From: a bacterium
GTDB lineage: Bacteria > CAIWAD01
Assembly: GCA_030429345.1 (NCBI GenBank)
Contig: JAUIFJ010000005.1
Coordinates: 118,838-182,837, forward strand
DNA length: 64,000 nucleotides
Reading direction: 5' to 3'
Part shown: positions 53,803 to 62,995 of the stretch, one piece after another
Layout of the letters: each line of letters starts with the position of its first letter
How positions within the stretch are numbered: the stretch's first letter is position 1
Notes under the pieces: generated by a model
The model's database searches: none
Told to the model about the DNA's origin: nothing
Seen by the model: the letters and a program-made list of their open reading frames with translations, nothing else
Program-made: the position numbers and the translations under genes

Positions 53803-55275
53803 CTAGCTCTCCCCGTCGTCCGCCACTTCGGGCGAGTTGCGGTCCTTCTGCAGCACGGCAACGAAGGTCCCGTCGTGGTCCCCGTCCTGGGGATGGAAGG
53901 TCAGCAGGCCCTCGAAAGTGCCGCGACCGTCGAGCGGATCCTCGATCGTCACCGGTCGGAACTCGGGAAAACGCTCGAGAAAGGCGGACACGACCTCCTC
54001 GTTCTCCGCCGGCAGCAGGCTGCAGGTGGCGTATACGAGTTTCCCTCCCGGCTTGACCCGCGAGGCGGCCAGGTTGAGCAGGCGGGCCTGCAGCTCGTTC
54101 AGTTCGTCGAGTCTCACATCCGGACGGATCCAGAGATCCGGGTTGCGGCGCAGCGTGCCCGAATTGGTGCAGGGAGCGTCGACCAGCACGCCATCGAAGG
54201 CCGGCCCCTTCGGGGGACGATCCCCCTGCCAGTGCCGGGCCTCAAGGTTGTGGCGTCCCGCGGCGGCCAGCCGTCGGCGCAGTTCGCGCAGGCGCCCCTC
54301 GTGGGTGTCCGTGGCAATGACGACCCCGCGGCCGTCCATGGCGTCACACAACTGCAGCGTCTTGCCCCCCGCGCCCGCGCAGGCGTCCCACCAGCGCTCG
54401 CCGGGCAGGGCTCCGCAGAGGCGGCCGATGGCCTGGCTGGCCGGATCCTGGATCACGAAGTCGCCCTGCTTGTAGGCGTCCGTGTAGTACAAGTCCTTCT
54501 TCGTTTTGATCGAGGCCGCGTCCGAGAGGCTGGCATGGGCGCGCAGGCTGCCGCCCTCCTCCCCCAGCTCCGCCGCCAGCTTCTTCAGCGGCACGCGCGT
54601 GCGCAGCCAGAGTCGCGCCGGAAGGAGCAGCGCCGTGGCCGTCTCCACCGGGTTCGCATCCGCAGGCAGGCCGCCGGCCAGCCAGCGCGGAAGGGCCCTC
54701 TCCACGGGAGGAATGCGCGTTCCCGGAAACTGCCTGGACAACCACTGCAGGCGCTGTTCGACGGGCGGCAGGGCCTTGGCCTTCCACAACGGCGTGCGCA
54801 GATCGACCTGCCGCTTGTCCGGCGTCTTCAGCCCGTCCAGCAGGCAGGCCCAGTCCAGGGCCTCGCTGAAGCGCAGGGCTTCCGGCAGGAAGAAACGCCA
54901 GCGGAACAGCGCCTGCGAATAGCCGATCAGCTTGAGCCGCTCCTTGGGCGGAAGCTTCTTCTCGCGAAAGACCTGGGACAGGTGGACATCGGCGCGCTCG
55001 CCGGCTTCCGCTTTCTTCCAGGCGCCTTCAAGGATGCGGTAGATGTCGAGCCGCGCGCCGGCCTTCTTCTTCGGGCGGGACGTCGCACGCGAATCCTGCC
55101 GTCGCCGGTTGCCGTCGACATGCTTCTCCGGGCGGAGGCGATTGCCGTCTACAAAGGATTCCTTGTGGAGACGATTGCCGTCGACTTCCTTCTCCGGCCG
55201 GATGCGGTTGCCGTCCACCGGCGCATCGGAAGCGCGACGATTGCCCCTGGGGGGCTTTTTCCTGCCGTGATTCAT
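53803..55275 (-). CDS. RsmB/NOP2-family rRNA cytosine-C5 methyltransferase with repeated N-terminal tail
   Basis: The 490-residue protein adds a methyl group from SAM to an rRNA cytosine. It has the SAM site WWDACAGAGGKTLQL, the two cysteines of the mechanism in LVDAPCTNSGTLRRNPD and YATCSLLPAENEEVV, and a NusB/NOP-like N-terminal helical region. The RsmB/RsmF group fits; the exact site cannot be named. The first 70 residues are unusual: basic, with four 11-residue repeats starting VDGNR (VDGNRIRPEKE, VDGNRLHKESF, VDGNRLRPEKH, VDGNRRRQDS). The ATG at 55275 overlaps the stop of the SDR gene (ATGA), so the two are coupled. Confidence -1.
   Translation of the reverse strand: MNHGRKKPPRGNRRASDAPVDGNRIRPEKEVDGNRLHKESFVDGNRLRPEKHVDGNRRRQDSRATSRPKKKAGARLDIYRILEGAWKKAEAGERADVHLSQVFREKKLPPKERLKLIGYSQALFRWRFFLPEALRFSEALDWACLLDGLKTPDKRQVDLRTPLWKAKALPPVEQRLQWLSRQFPGTRIPPVERALPRWLAGGLPADANPVETATALLLPARLWLRTRVPLKKLAAELGEEGGSLRAHASLSDAASIKTKKDLYYTDAYKQGDFVIQDPASQAIGRLCGALPGERWWDACAGAGGKTLQLCDAMDGRGVVIATDTHEGRLRELRRRLAAAGRHNLEARHWQGDRPPKGPAFDGVLVDAPCTNSGTLRRNPDLWIRPDVRLDELNELQARLLNLAASRVKPGGKLVYATCSLLPAENEEVVSAFLERFPEFRPVTIEDPLDGRGTFEGLLTFHPQDGDHDGTFVAVLQKDRNSPEVADDGES
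55108..55218 (-). repeat. Coding 33-bp tandem repeat in the methyltransferase gene
   Basis: The 12-base core (TTGCCGTC.AC on the plus strand) recurs at 55108, 55141, 55174 and 55207, exactly 33 bases apart. It encodes the VDGNR units and keeps the frame. Confidence -1.
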
Positions 55276-56051
55276 TTGCGGAAGTCCCCGCGATGGATCG
55301 TGTGCGCGCTGCCCTGGCAGGTCGGGAAGAGCACCATTTCCGCCACCTGCACGTGCGCCGGCCGTGTCAGCGCCCAGCGGACGCTTTCGGCGATGTCTTC
55401 CGGCGTGAGCGGTGTCATGTTCTCGTATACGGCGCTGGCCGCCTTCTCGTCGCCGCCGAAGCGCACCTGGCTGAACTCGGTCTCGACCATGCCGGGGTCG
55501 ATCGTTGTCACACGCACCGGCGTGTCCGCCAGCTCGATCTGCAGCGTCCGGGTCAGGCTGAGCAGGGCCGCCTTGCTGGCGCAGTAGACAGCGCCGCCCC
55601 TGTAGGGCTGTCTCCCCGCGATCGAGCCGATGTTGACCACGTGCCCGAAGCCCTGGCGGACCATCGGCGGAATCAACTGGCGGCACAGGCAGAGGGAGGC
55701 CCGCAGGTTGGTGTCGAGCACCGTTTCCCACTCCTCCGCGCTGCTGTCGCACAGGGACCCGAGTCCCAGCGCCAGGCCGGCATTGTTGACCAGCAGGCTG
55801 ACCGGCCGCAGTTCGGAAGGAATCTCGCCCAGGGCGCGCAGCAGCATCTCGCGGTCCCGCAGATCCACGTCCAGCAGGTGGCAATCCACGTCGAAGCGGT
55901 CTTTCAGTTCCGCCTCCATCAGCAGCAGGCGCTCGCGGCGCCGGCCACCGAGAATCAGCGAGCAGCCGAGATCCGCCAGCTGAAAAGCGATCTCGCGCCC
56001 GATGCCGGAGCTGGCTCCGGTGATCAGGGCGGTGCGGTTTTGCAGGTCCAT
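55272..56051 (-). CDS. Short-chain dehydrogenase/reductase (YdfG-like)
   Basis: The 259-residue classical SDR has the NAD(P) motif TGASSGIG, NNAG (LLVNNAGLALGLG), the catalytic Ser in NIGSIAGRQPYRGG and YCASK for Tyr and Lys. The GRR after the glycine motif (LILGGRRRERL) favours NADP. The substitution of Gly-Leu-Ala-Leu-Gly in the NAG-loop and MVETEFSQVRF agree with the YdfG/3-hydroxy-acid dehydrogenase branch, which also reduces malonic semialdehyde; substrate is not certain. GGAG is five bases before the ATG. It is the first gene of a two-gene unit with the methyltransferase. Confidence -1.
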   Translation of the reverse strand: MDLQNRTALITGASSGIGREIAFQLADLGCSLILGGRRRERLLLMEAELKDRFDVDCHLLDVDLRDREMLLRALGEIPSELRPVSLLVNNAGLALGLGSLCDSSAEEWETVLDTNLRASLCLCRQLIPPMVRQGFGHVVNIGSIAGRQPYRGGAVYCASKAALLSLTRTLQIELADTPVRVTTIDPGMVETEFSQVRFGGDEKAASAVYENMTPLTPEDIAESVRWALTRPAHVQVAEMVLFPTCQGSAHTIHRGDFRK

Positions 56052-56257
56052 CAGATCTCCAGGGTTCCACCGGTCTTCGGGACCGGGTGTTTGGCCAAGC
56101 CGAGACGATTTATTTACTAATTGGGTTCAGTACAATCCGAATGCGACCGCGCCGCAATGGCTGCCTCGCATCCTACCGGAAGCCGCGATCCAAGGACCGC
56201 CCGTTTCCTCACCTCTATCCAGCCCGGCTGGAACGGAACAAATCCTCAGGAGCCCCG

Positions 56258-57760
56258 ATGAGCGAGACTCTCTCCGTCTTGAAGGAAAAGCTGGCGACGA
56301 TTCATGACCTGAACGCCGCCGCCGCCGTGCTGGGCTGGGACCAGCACACCTACATGCCCAAAGGTGGCATTGCCTGCCGCAGCCGCCAGATGGCCACCCT
56401 GTCGCAGCTGGCGCACGAGTTCTTCACCAGGCCCGAGATCGGCGAATTGCTGGACAGGATCGAGCAGAGCGGCACCCTGGAAGAAGGCAGCGAGGACTGG
56501 GCCTATGTCCGCGCCTGCCGACGGGACTACAATCATGCCGTCAAGCTTCCTTCGGAATTCGTCGTCGAGCAGTCCGAAGCGGGATCGCAGAGCTTTGACG
56601 CCTGGGCGCGCTGCAAGCCGGAAAGCAATTTCGAAGGCTTCCGCCCGCACCTGGAGAAGATGGTCGAGCTGAGTCGCCGCGAGGCCGAGTACCTGGGCTA
56701 TGAAGAGCAGATCTACGACGCCCTGCTCGACAAGTTCGAACCGGCTCTGCCGACCCGGGAGGTGGCTCGCGTCTTCGGCGAGGTCAAGGACGAGCTGGTG
56801 CCCTTCTGCAAGCAGCTCTTCGAAAAGAAGGATCTGGTCGAAGACAAGTTCTTCTTCACGGACTGGGATCGCGACAAGCAGTGGGAGCTGACGATCCAGG
56901 TCCTGAAGGACATGGGCTACGATTTCGACCACGGCCGCCAGGACGAGAGCCCGCACCCCTTCACGACGGATTTCGGCATCGGGGATGTGCGTGTGACCAC
57001 ACGCATTCATCGCGACCAGTTCAAGGCCGGGCTCTACGGGACCATCCACGAGGGCGGGCACGCGCTCTACGAGCAGAATGTCAACCCGGCCTATGACCGC
57101 GGCTCGCTGGCCGGCGGCACCAGCCTGGGCATCCACGAGAGCCAGAGCCGGCTCTGGGAGAACCTGATCGGCCGCAGCCGCGCCTATTGCCGGCACTACT
57201 ATCCGCAGGTCTGCAAGCTCTTCCCGCACAACATGAAAGATGTCTCGGAGATCGACTACTATCGGGCGATCAACCGCGTGCAGCCCTCGCTGATTCGCAT
57301 CGAGGCCGACGAGGTGACCTACAGCCTGCACATCTTCCTGCGCTTCGAACTGGAACTGGCCCTGCTCTCGGGCGATCTGAAGGTCAAGGACCTGCCGGGC
57401 GCCTGGAACGAGAAAGTCGAAGCCTACCTGGGCATCCGCCCGGGCAACGATGCCGAAGGCTGCATGCAGGACATGCACTGGTCGGACGGCAGCTTCGGCT
57501 ATTTCCCGACCTACGCGCTGGGCAATCTCTACGGCGTCTCCATTCTGAACACGGTCCGCGAAAAGGATCCGGCCTGCCTGCAGGCGGTGGAAGAGGGCAA
57601 CTTCCTGCCGCTGAAGGAACGGCTGAGCGACTGGGTCTACCAGCACGGTCGGCGTTACACGGCGCTCGAGCTGATGGAGCGGATCACGGGGCGCGGCCTG
57701 GAAGCGGGTCCCTTCGTGAGCTATATCAAAGCCAAGTACTCCGGGATCTATGACCTATAA
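56258..57760 (+). CDS. Metallocarboxypeptidase of the M32 (Taq) family
   Basis: The 500-residue protein is the normal length for M32. The zinc motif is HEGGH (TIHEGGHALYEQ), the third ligand lies in the conserved GIHESQSRLWEN, and the early LGWDQHTYMP motif is present. M32 enzymes release C-terminal residues from peptides in the cytoplasm with a broad specificity. AGGAG is five bases before ATG 56258. It diverges from the SDR gene over about 200 bases that hold AT-rich sequence (GATTTATTTACTAATTGGG), a likely promoter region. ilvE follows 78 bases later. Confidence -1.
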   Translation: MSETLSVLKEKLATIHDLNAAAAVLGWDQHTYMPKGGIACRSRQMATLSQLAHEFFTRPEIGELLDRIEQSGTLEEGSEDWAYVRACRRDYNHAVKLPSEFVVEQSEAGSQSFDAWARCKPESNFEGFRPHLEKMVELSRREAEYLGYEEQIYDALLDKFEPALPTREVARVFGEVKDELVPFCKQLFEKKDLVEDKFFFTDWDRDKQWELTIQVLKDMGYDFDHGRQDESPHPFTTDFGIGDVRVTTRIHRDQFKAGLYGTIHEGGHALYEQNVNPAYDRGSLAGGTSLGIHESQSRLWENLIGRSRAYCRHYYPQVCKLFPHNMKDVSEIDYYRAINRVQPSLIRIEADEVTYSLHIFLRFELELALLSGDLKVKDLPGAWNEKVEAYLGIRPGNDAEGCMQDMHWSDGSFGYFPTYALGNLYGVSILNTVREKDPACLQAVEEGNFLPLKERLSDWVYQHGRRYTALELMERITGRGLEAGPFVSYIKAKYSGIYDL

Positions 57761-57838
57761 GGGTCTTTCAAGAAAGTGAAATAGACATCCCGTTCGTGAA
57801 GCCCGACCCCAGGGACGTGCTTCGATGCTGGAGGATTC

Positions 57839-58906
57839 ATGGAACGATTTCCCGTCACGCGCGCTTCAACCAGCCGCTACGACAGCATAGACTACGGCAA
57901 CCTGCGCTTCGGTCGCTACTTCTCGGACCACATGTTCCAGATGGATTTCGAGAACGGCAGCTGGGGCACTCCGCAGATCGTGCCCTATGCTCCCATGGCC
58001 ATCGAACCGGCCAACCTGACTTTCCATTATGGACAGACCGTCTTCGAGGGACTGAAAGCCTATCTCCATCCCACCGGCGCCGTCTCCATGTTCCGCCCCG
58101 GAAAGAATCTGGAACGGATGACGCGCAGTTGCCGCCGCCTCTGCATTCCGGACTTTCCGGAAGACCAGGTGCTGGAAGGCATGAAGCAGGTGATTGACCT
58201 GGACAGGAAGTTCATTCCGACGGAAGAAGGCCACAGCCTCTACATCCGTCCCTTCGCCTTTGCCATGGATAACCTGCTGGGCGTGCAGGAAAGCACCCGC
58301 TATCGCCTGCTGGTGATCACCAGCCCGGTGGCGGCCTACTACCCGGAAGGCATCAAACCCGTCAAGCTGGATGTGCCCGGCGATTACATCCGCTGCGCCC
58401 GTGGCGGAACCGGCACGGCGAAGACCGCGGCCAACTACGCCGCCAGCCTGCTGCCGGCCAAACTGGCTCGCCAGGCCGGCTACACCCAGGTCCTCTGGCT
58501 GGATGCCGACGAGCATCGCTACATCGAGGAAGTGGGCACCATGAACATCTTCTTCGTGATCGGCGATGAAGTCGTCACGCCGGCGCTCTCCAGCGGCACG
58601 ATTCTCGAGGGCATCACCCGCATGACGGCCATCGAGCTGCTGAAGGACTGGGGCTACACGGTCCACGAGCGGCGCATCACCATCGACGAGGTCTGCGAGG
58701 CCCAGAGCGCGGGGCAGCTGAAGGAAGTCTTCGGCACCGGCACCGCCGCGGTGATCAGCCCCGTCGGCGAGATCCACTACATGAACCAGACGATGACCAT
58801 CAACAACTTCGCCATCGGCGAGGTCGGCCAGCGCCTCTACGACGAGATCACCGGCATCCAGTACGGCACGCGGGAAGACACGCGCGGCTGGAATGTGATG
58901 ATCTAG
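57839..58906 (+). CDS. ilvE: Branched-chain amino acid aminotransferase
   Basis: The 355-residue class IV PLP enzyme makes valine, leucine and isoleucine from their keto acids. The length and motifs fit the larger (type II, BCAT2-like) form: LTFHYGQTVFEGLKAY, SLYIRPFAFAMDNLLG, TAKTAANYAASL (PLP lysine region; GTAKTAANYA) and EEVGTMNIFFV with GTILEGITR. GGAGG lies four to five bases before the ATG. A strong terminator follows directly, so it closes the plus-strand unit with the M32 gene. No other branched-chain gene is near. Confidence -1.
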   Translation: MERFPVTRASTSRYDSIDYGNLRFGRYFSDHMFQMDFENGSWGTPQIVPYAPMAIEPANLTFHYGQTVFEGLKAYLHPTGAVSMFRPGKNLERMTRSCRRLCIPDFPEDQVLEGMKQVIDLDRKFIPTEEGHSLYIRPFAFAMDNLLGVQESTRYRLLVITSPVAAYYPEGIKPVKLDVPGDYIRCARGGTGTAKTAANYAASLLPAKLARQAGYTQVLWLDADEHRYIEEVGTMNIFFVIGDEVVTPALSSGTILEGITRMTAIELLKDWGYTVHERRITIDEVCEAQSAGQLKEVFGTGTAAVISPVGEIHYMNQTMTINNFAIGEVGQRLYDEITGIQYGTREDTRGWNVMI

Positions 58907-58927
58907 GCGCGGATTCCAGCACATGAG

Positions 58928-58959
58928 AAGAGCCGGCTTCTGCCGGCTCTTTCTTTTTT
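58928..58959 (+). terminator. Intrinsic terminator of ilvE
   Basis: Perfect 10-base arms AAGAGCCGGC and GCCGGCTCTT around TTCT, then a T-rich run. It is 22 bases after the ilvE stop and marks the border to the AT-richer block. Confidence -1.
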
Positions 58960-58989
58960 CGACTTCTGGAGTGCTATACTTGGGTGAGG

Positions 58990-60291
58990 TCAACGAGCAA
59001 TTGTGGCCGTCGTAGGTTGGACATGGACTAGCAGACCAAAAGCGCCATTCCCGTCATAGCCCGTTTCGACAGACTCGATGTCTACATCCAGCACAAGTAC
59101 ACCACCATCTCTAAGCAAATTTGCCTGCTCGGCCAGAGTTTCCGCTGAGGCACTCAATCGGAAGTGCTGGAGTGATTCTCCATGAACCAGAAACTGAATC
59201 GGCACGGGTACACCCGCTGAGTCGTTCAGGTCAAGCCGATAAAGGTCATCCGGAACTACTGTTGACCATGTCCAGGAACTCTGCTCCCTTTTTCTCTCGT
59301 CTTGCTCTTCCGTATATCCCCACGGGTTCAAGACCTTTTGATGGCGAGTTTCCTTCAGTTTCTCATAGCCTTCATCATTCAGCTTTGCCCAGTTCCATAC
59401 GTTGTTGTTCCATTTCAAATCTACTCGAGGCAGAATGTAGCCGTCATCTGGTGTTGGAATCCCTGGATCTGGAACAGCAATCGTTTTCGGAAGTCCCAGG
59501 AGCGGGCCTCGAGCCAAGCCGAAAGGGCGCGAATGGAGGTGTAGTCGTGTGGTTGCACCCAGTGCCTTCTCGAGCCAGTCCCGCCATGCGAAAGCTGTTT
59601 CCTTGGACCACCGTTCTCGTGGACGATTGTTTTTGTGGCCAACCTCGGGCTCCCAAAGTGGCAGTGTGCTCACTCCCGGGCTCTTCCGAGTAAGAAAGGC
59701 GGACACGCTTTCCAGCGTCTCGAGAGAACGGGTTTCCAGCCCGTTCCACTCGAATGAAGGCGACCTTCCAATGTCCTCCCGGCTGCTGCGTGCTGGACTC
59801 TTCGACATTCCCTCAAGAAGTTCGATTGGGAAATCCAGTCCGTCCTGTTGTGACAGTCGACGAAGCTCACGCATGCTCTTTCCATGTCCTACTGCAACAC
59901 CAAGATCGAACAGTCGAGCAGCGCGCAACCCGACCCGCGCACCAATCCGTGCACTTGCCAATTCATGTGATACACGATCCTCCGCCCCGAAGTAGACTCT
60001 CCCTGAGGGCGGGGCGTCTCGAAGTCGTTCCATGGATTCATCGACCAGGTTCCCCAGTTCCAGCCTTTTGCACTCGCCCCGCAGGTCGGTTGTATTCGGT
60101 TGTACAAGGTCTGCAACGACCACCTGTGTTGCGAAATCCCAGACTGTCTTAAGCGTGTCCGCAGGGAATGCTGCGTGTACAACTCCTTTGATGGGAAGCA
60201 GCGGATACATCAGCATCACAAGCAAAGTCAAGAGTTTTCTTGTGATTCCGAGCGGTTTCACCCTGTTTGCTTCGTGTTTTGTTCTAGTCAT
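58990..60291 (-). CDS. Secreted or membrane-anchored protein of unknown function (operon gene 3)
   Basis: The 433-residue protein has an N-terminal hydrophobic signal segment (LLTLLVMLMYPLLPIKGVVHA). The mature part is mixed and Trp/Arg-rich, with stretches such as AFAWRDWLEKALGATTRLHLHSRP and WNNNVWNWAKLNDEGYEKLKE. I recognise no family. It has no sorting tail. The start overlaps the stop of the zinc-motif protein gene upstream by eight bases, with GGGAA before it, so translation is coupled. Its codons are visibly less GC-biased than those of the genes to the left. Confidence -1.
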   Translation of the reverse strand: MTRTKHEANRVKPLGITRKLLTLLVMLMYPLLPIKGVVHAAFPADTLKTVWDFATQVVVADLVQPNTTDLRGECKRLELGNLVDESMERLRDAPPSGRVYFGAEDRVSHELASARIGARVGLRAARLFDLGVAVGHGKSMRELRRLSQQDGLDFPIELLEGMSKSPARSSREDIGRSPSFEWNGLETRSLETLESVSAFLTRKSPGVSTLPLWEPEVGHKNNRPRERWSKETAFAWRDWLEKALGATTRLHLHSRPFGLARGPLLGLPKTIAVPDPGIPTPDDGYILPRVDLKWNNNVWNWAKLNDEGYEKLKETRHQKVLNPWGYTEEQDERKREQSSWTWSTVVPDDLYRLDLNDSAGVPVPIQFLVHGESLQHFRLSASAETLAEQANLLRDGGVLVLDVDIESVETGYDGNGAFGLLVHVQPTTATIAR

Positions 60292-60631
60292 TCACAGTTC
60301 CCTTTCCACCGCATGCAGGACATGGCCACCGGAAGCGGCTTTCCTCGAGTCTTGAACCACTCGCTTTCGAACCCAACGCTGTAGTACCGGAACCTGCGCA
60401 TTGTGTGCAGATTCTTCTGGATCGCAACCCCTCGCCGGACCGGAACTGAAATCGCCCGAGCAGACGGAAGAGTACGAGCACCAGAAAAAGACCGATCACG
60501 ACCAGTCGCCCCCAGTCTTCCGGCAGGATGCTGGAACCAGTCGATTCCTCCACCAACGGTCCAGCGGACATGTCGAATGACTGGGCGAGTGTCTTGCACA
60601 GACCTATTGCATGAAACAACACTTGCAGCAT
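60284..60631 (-). CDS. Small membrane protein with paired CxxCxGxG zinc motifs (operon gene 2)
   Basis: The 115-residue protein has one transmembrane helix (RLVVIGLFLVLVLFRLLG). A C-terminal region follows with CTQCAGSG and, after about 20 residues, CPACGGKG. Two such motifs resemble one zinc module of the DnaJ central domain, here with no J domain. I start at ATG 60631; a TTG at 60640 is alternative. The stop overlaps the start of the next gene. The upstream gene encodes another protein with the same motif pair, so the two may form a pair in the envelope. Confidence -1.
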   Translation of the reverse strand: MLQVLFHAIGLCKTLAQSFDMSAGPLVEESTGSSILPEDWGRLVVIGLFLVLVLFRLLGRFQFRSGEGLRSRRICTQCAGSGTTALGSKASGSRLEESRFRWPCPACGGKGTVND

Positions 60632-60679
60632 GTTATTCAAGACCTCTTCTCGAGTAGTGGCTCAGCTGAATGCCCGAAC

Positions 60680-62044
60680 CTACCAGGGCCATGCTTTTTT
60701 CTTGCCTGTGCCATTGCAGGATCTACAGGTTCCCATGCCTCCTGTTCCTATGCCAAAGCACTTGTCGCATGTCTCGGAAAGCAAGTCGATGGCTGCGTTT
60801 GCGTATGTGCTTGAAAGGGTGGATTTATTCCCATTCTGTGAAATGACCAGGAAATATCCTTCGCCGGTATAGTAACCCTGAGAAGGCAGATGCACTTCGC
60901 GGGTCTCTATGGCCTCCCCCCTGCCAGCTGCAATGCGAACATCGGCCAGATCAAGAGACTTCCCTCCAGTAGAGCTTCTCGAGTCCTCTTGAGTCGCATA
61001 TCCGCGATTGCGGATGACGGAGAGTTCTACTCCGTCGGCAATGATCAACTCGGGACATTCTGAACCTTTTCCAGGAGTCAGGGTCAAACTCTTGAGGGAC
61101 TGCATTAGCTGATTGTTGTGCGACGTGTAACTGAAGTGAACCGGCAAAAAGCATGCCGCCGCTTCCCCGCGCACCTTGGGATGGCAGGATGCGTCCAGAG
61201 TAATGTTGACTTTACTCGCAGGCACTCGAAGAGCCTCGTGGCTACGAAGAACGCCGTAGACATGTTTCTTCTTTGAAGCAACAACATAGGTGATCCTCTC
61301 ACCCCGCACTCGCTTACCCCAAGCAACAAACGCTCCCAATAGCGTTCTGGAACTCGTTGGGCACAATAGTGTCCCATTATCAGAGAATGCGAATAGATAA
61401 ACATCGTCATCTGAGGGCGTGATCGCTGCCCATCGAGGTGCCGATGATAAGAGTGTCCAAGAGTATACAGTGTACTGCAGGGATCCAGATTTTCTTGCTA
61501 GCTGAACATCCAATTCCTTTTCGCCCTCTCGTCCAAGGAGTTCGGGGTTTCGCAAGTCGAAATCGAAGAATTCAAACTCTCTCACGACAATTTCGAACTT
61601 GTCCTGATCATCCGGATACTCAGGTAGGACAGTGAGTATGATCTCACTGCCCGCCTCTTCAACCCAGTTCAAGTACACGGAGTTATACCCGGGCCTAGGG
61701 CTCCATGTGCCCAAGTCCTCGCCATTCTGTTGAAGGGACAATTTCGGCCGATAGCCTTTCTCGCCCTTCGAGGAAAGGCGAAGCTTGTATCGGCATCCAG
61801 CTTTTACATTGAGAATCAGCTCATTACTGTGTGGCCCGTAACGGCTTCGCGCATGGCTGTCTTCGTATACCCCTGTCAGCGTATCGATTCGACTGCACAG
61901 CTCGACTGTACCAACGGGAACCTGGTTGGCACATGGTCCAGTCTGGAAGTACATCATCGTACATAAAGCAAAAATGAAGGCTCTCGGGATGGATCGCCAA
62001 AGTTTCCCGTAATAGCCGTGTTGATCGATTCGCTGAGTAGACAT
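60680..62044 (-). CDS. Exported protein with C-terminal CxxCxGxG pair (operon gene 1)
   Basis: The 454-residue protein has a hydrophobic segment near residues 20-40 (AFIFALCTMMYFQTGPCAN), likely a signal peptide or anchor. The central part has beta-sandwich-like patterns: NELILNVKAGCRYKLRLSSKGEKG, resembling bacterial pre-peptidase-type or Ig-like domains, and later YFLVISQNGNKSTLSSTYANA. The C terminus ends CDKCFGIGTGGMGTCRSCNGTGKKK, a close pair of DnaJ-type CxxCxGxG motifs. GGAGG is seven bases before ATG 62044. It heads an operon with the two following genes (gaps of 48 bases and an overlap). The function is unknown; the zinc pair suggests a protein-binding or redox-sensitive module. Confidence -1.
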   Translation of the reverse strand: MSTQRIDQHGYYGKLWRSIPRAFIFALCTMMYFQTGPCANQVPVGTVELCSRIDTLTGVYEDSHARSRYGPHSNELILNVKAGCRYKLRLSSKGEKGYRPKLSLQQNGEDLGTWSPRPGYNSVYLNWVEEAGSEIILTVLPEYPDDQDKFEIVVREFEFFDFDLRNPELLGREGEKELDVQLARKSGSLQYTVYSWTLLSSAPRWAAITPSDDDVYLFAFSDNGTLLCPTSSRTLLGAFVAWGKRVRGERITYVVASKKKHVYGVLRSHEALRVPASKVNITLDASCHPKVRGEAAACFLPVHFSYTSHNNQLMQSLKSLTLTPGKGSECPELIIADGVELSVIRNRGYATQEDSRSSTGGKSLDLADVRIAAGRGEAIETREVHLPSQGYYTGEGYFLVISQNGNKSTLSSTYANAAIDLLSETCDKCFGIGTGGMGTCRSCNGTGKKKAWPW

Positions 62045-62113
62045 CTTCACTCCTCCGGAATTTCGACTGCTTGCGTGGCGCTGGATGTCATTCTGGATTA
62101 TGTTCAGTCAGAG

Positions 62114-62869
62114 TTACTTTGATTTTCCTAGAGGTCCTTTTGGATCAACCAGGAGCTGTAGCGCAGACAAGGGCAAGGTGTGCTGAAAACCGTCATTGGG
62201 CAATTGGATGGTAATGCCCTCATTGCAGAAACTGAAATCGAAATTGTCAATTGACTCCGGTGTCATGCGGTCCCGAATCACAGATCCATCACCATTCTGT
62301 TGGGACTCGATCAGATTGATCAATTGGAATTCGTAGTCTTTGGTCAGCAGGTCATCCAAATCAATGCTTCTCCCAGATGCAAGGTTCAGACTTTTGAAAG
62401 TGCTGTTCTTCTCGATCGAAGCAGAGTCATTCTTGATTTCCCTGTCAAAGCGTACACTCAGAAACTGCTTGTCCATGTAGAGAATCTCGAAGTCGCAAAC
62501 AAGATCGGGCGTACGAATCGAGCTGGCCGGAACGATGTAAGCCAGTTGATCTTCAAGCATCTGTCGTACAAATTCGAACTCGGGCGTTCCCGATCGTGCG
62601 AGAGATCGATTCGCTCTCCTGGAAGCTTTCTTGGCCGGCAAATGAGTAAGCTCAGGATATCGAATGATCATCGACCAACTCCGATCTGCCAATTCGATGC
62701 CAATAGAATGCACTCGAAGACCTTCTAACACTTCCGCCTGTTCAGCCAGGTGTTTCCGAGTCTTCTTGTATTCCTTCTTGGATGTGATGTATCCCAGAAT
62801 ATCCTGCGCCTGGAGCTGACTCGCGCACAGGAAAAAACCTGCCCATATCAGAATGCTGATTGCCTTCAT
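62114..62869 (-). CDS. Exported DUF3298-like protein
   Basis: The 251-residue protein has a signal peptide (ILIWAGFFLCASQLQA). It follows a pattern like the DUF4163-DUF3298 (RsiV/PdaC) fold: the stretch VCDFEILYMDKQFLSVRFD, then STFKSLNLASGRSIDLDDLLTKDYE (usually LTFDLKTGK.LTLDDLF) and GITIQLPNDGFQHTLPLSALQLL. DUF3298 domains sit outside the cell in anti-sigma and peptidoglycan-deacetylase proteins and bind wall material. AGGAG is nine bases before the ATG. It is 70 bases upstream of the zinc-pair operon and might belong to it. The match is by pattern only. Confidence -1.
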   Translation of the reverse strand: MKAISILIWAGFFLCASQLQAQDILGYITSKKEYKKTRKHLAEQAEVLEGLRVHSIGIELADRSWSMIIRYPELTHLPAKKASRRANRSLARSGTPEFEFVRQMLEDQLAYIVPASSIRTPDLVCDFEILYMDKQFLSVRFDREIKNDSASIEKNSTFKSLNLASGRSIDLDDLLTKDYEFQLINLIESQQNGDGSVIRDRMTPESIDNFDFSFCNEGITIQLPNDGFQHTLPLSALQLLVDPKGPLGKSK

Positions 62870-62995
62870 TCGTCTTCTCTCCTTGTGTGCTATTGATTGA
62901 GCTCATCTGCTCGAATTCTTCTGGCGAGTTTTCCGCATATAACTTGCTGGTTCAGGTCAAAGCCAGGAAGCCACGAATCTCGCCTGGCTGCTGTA

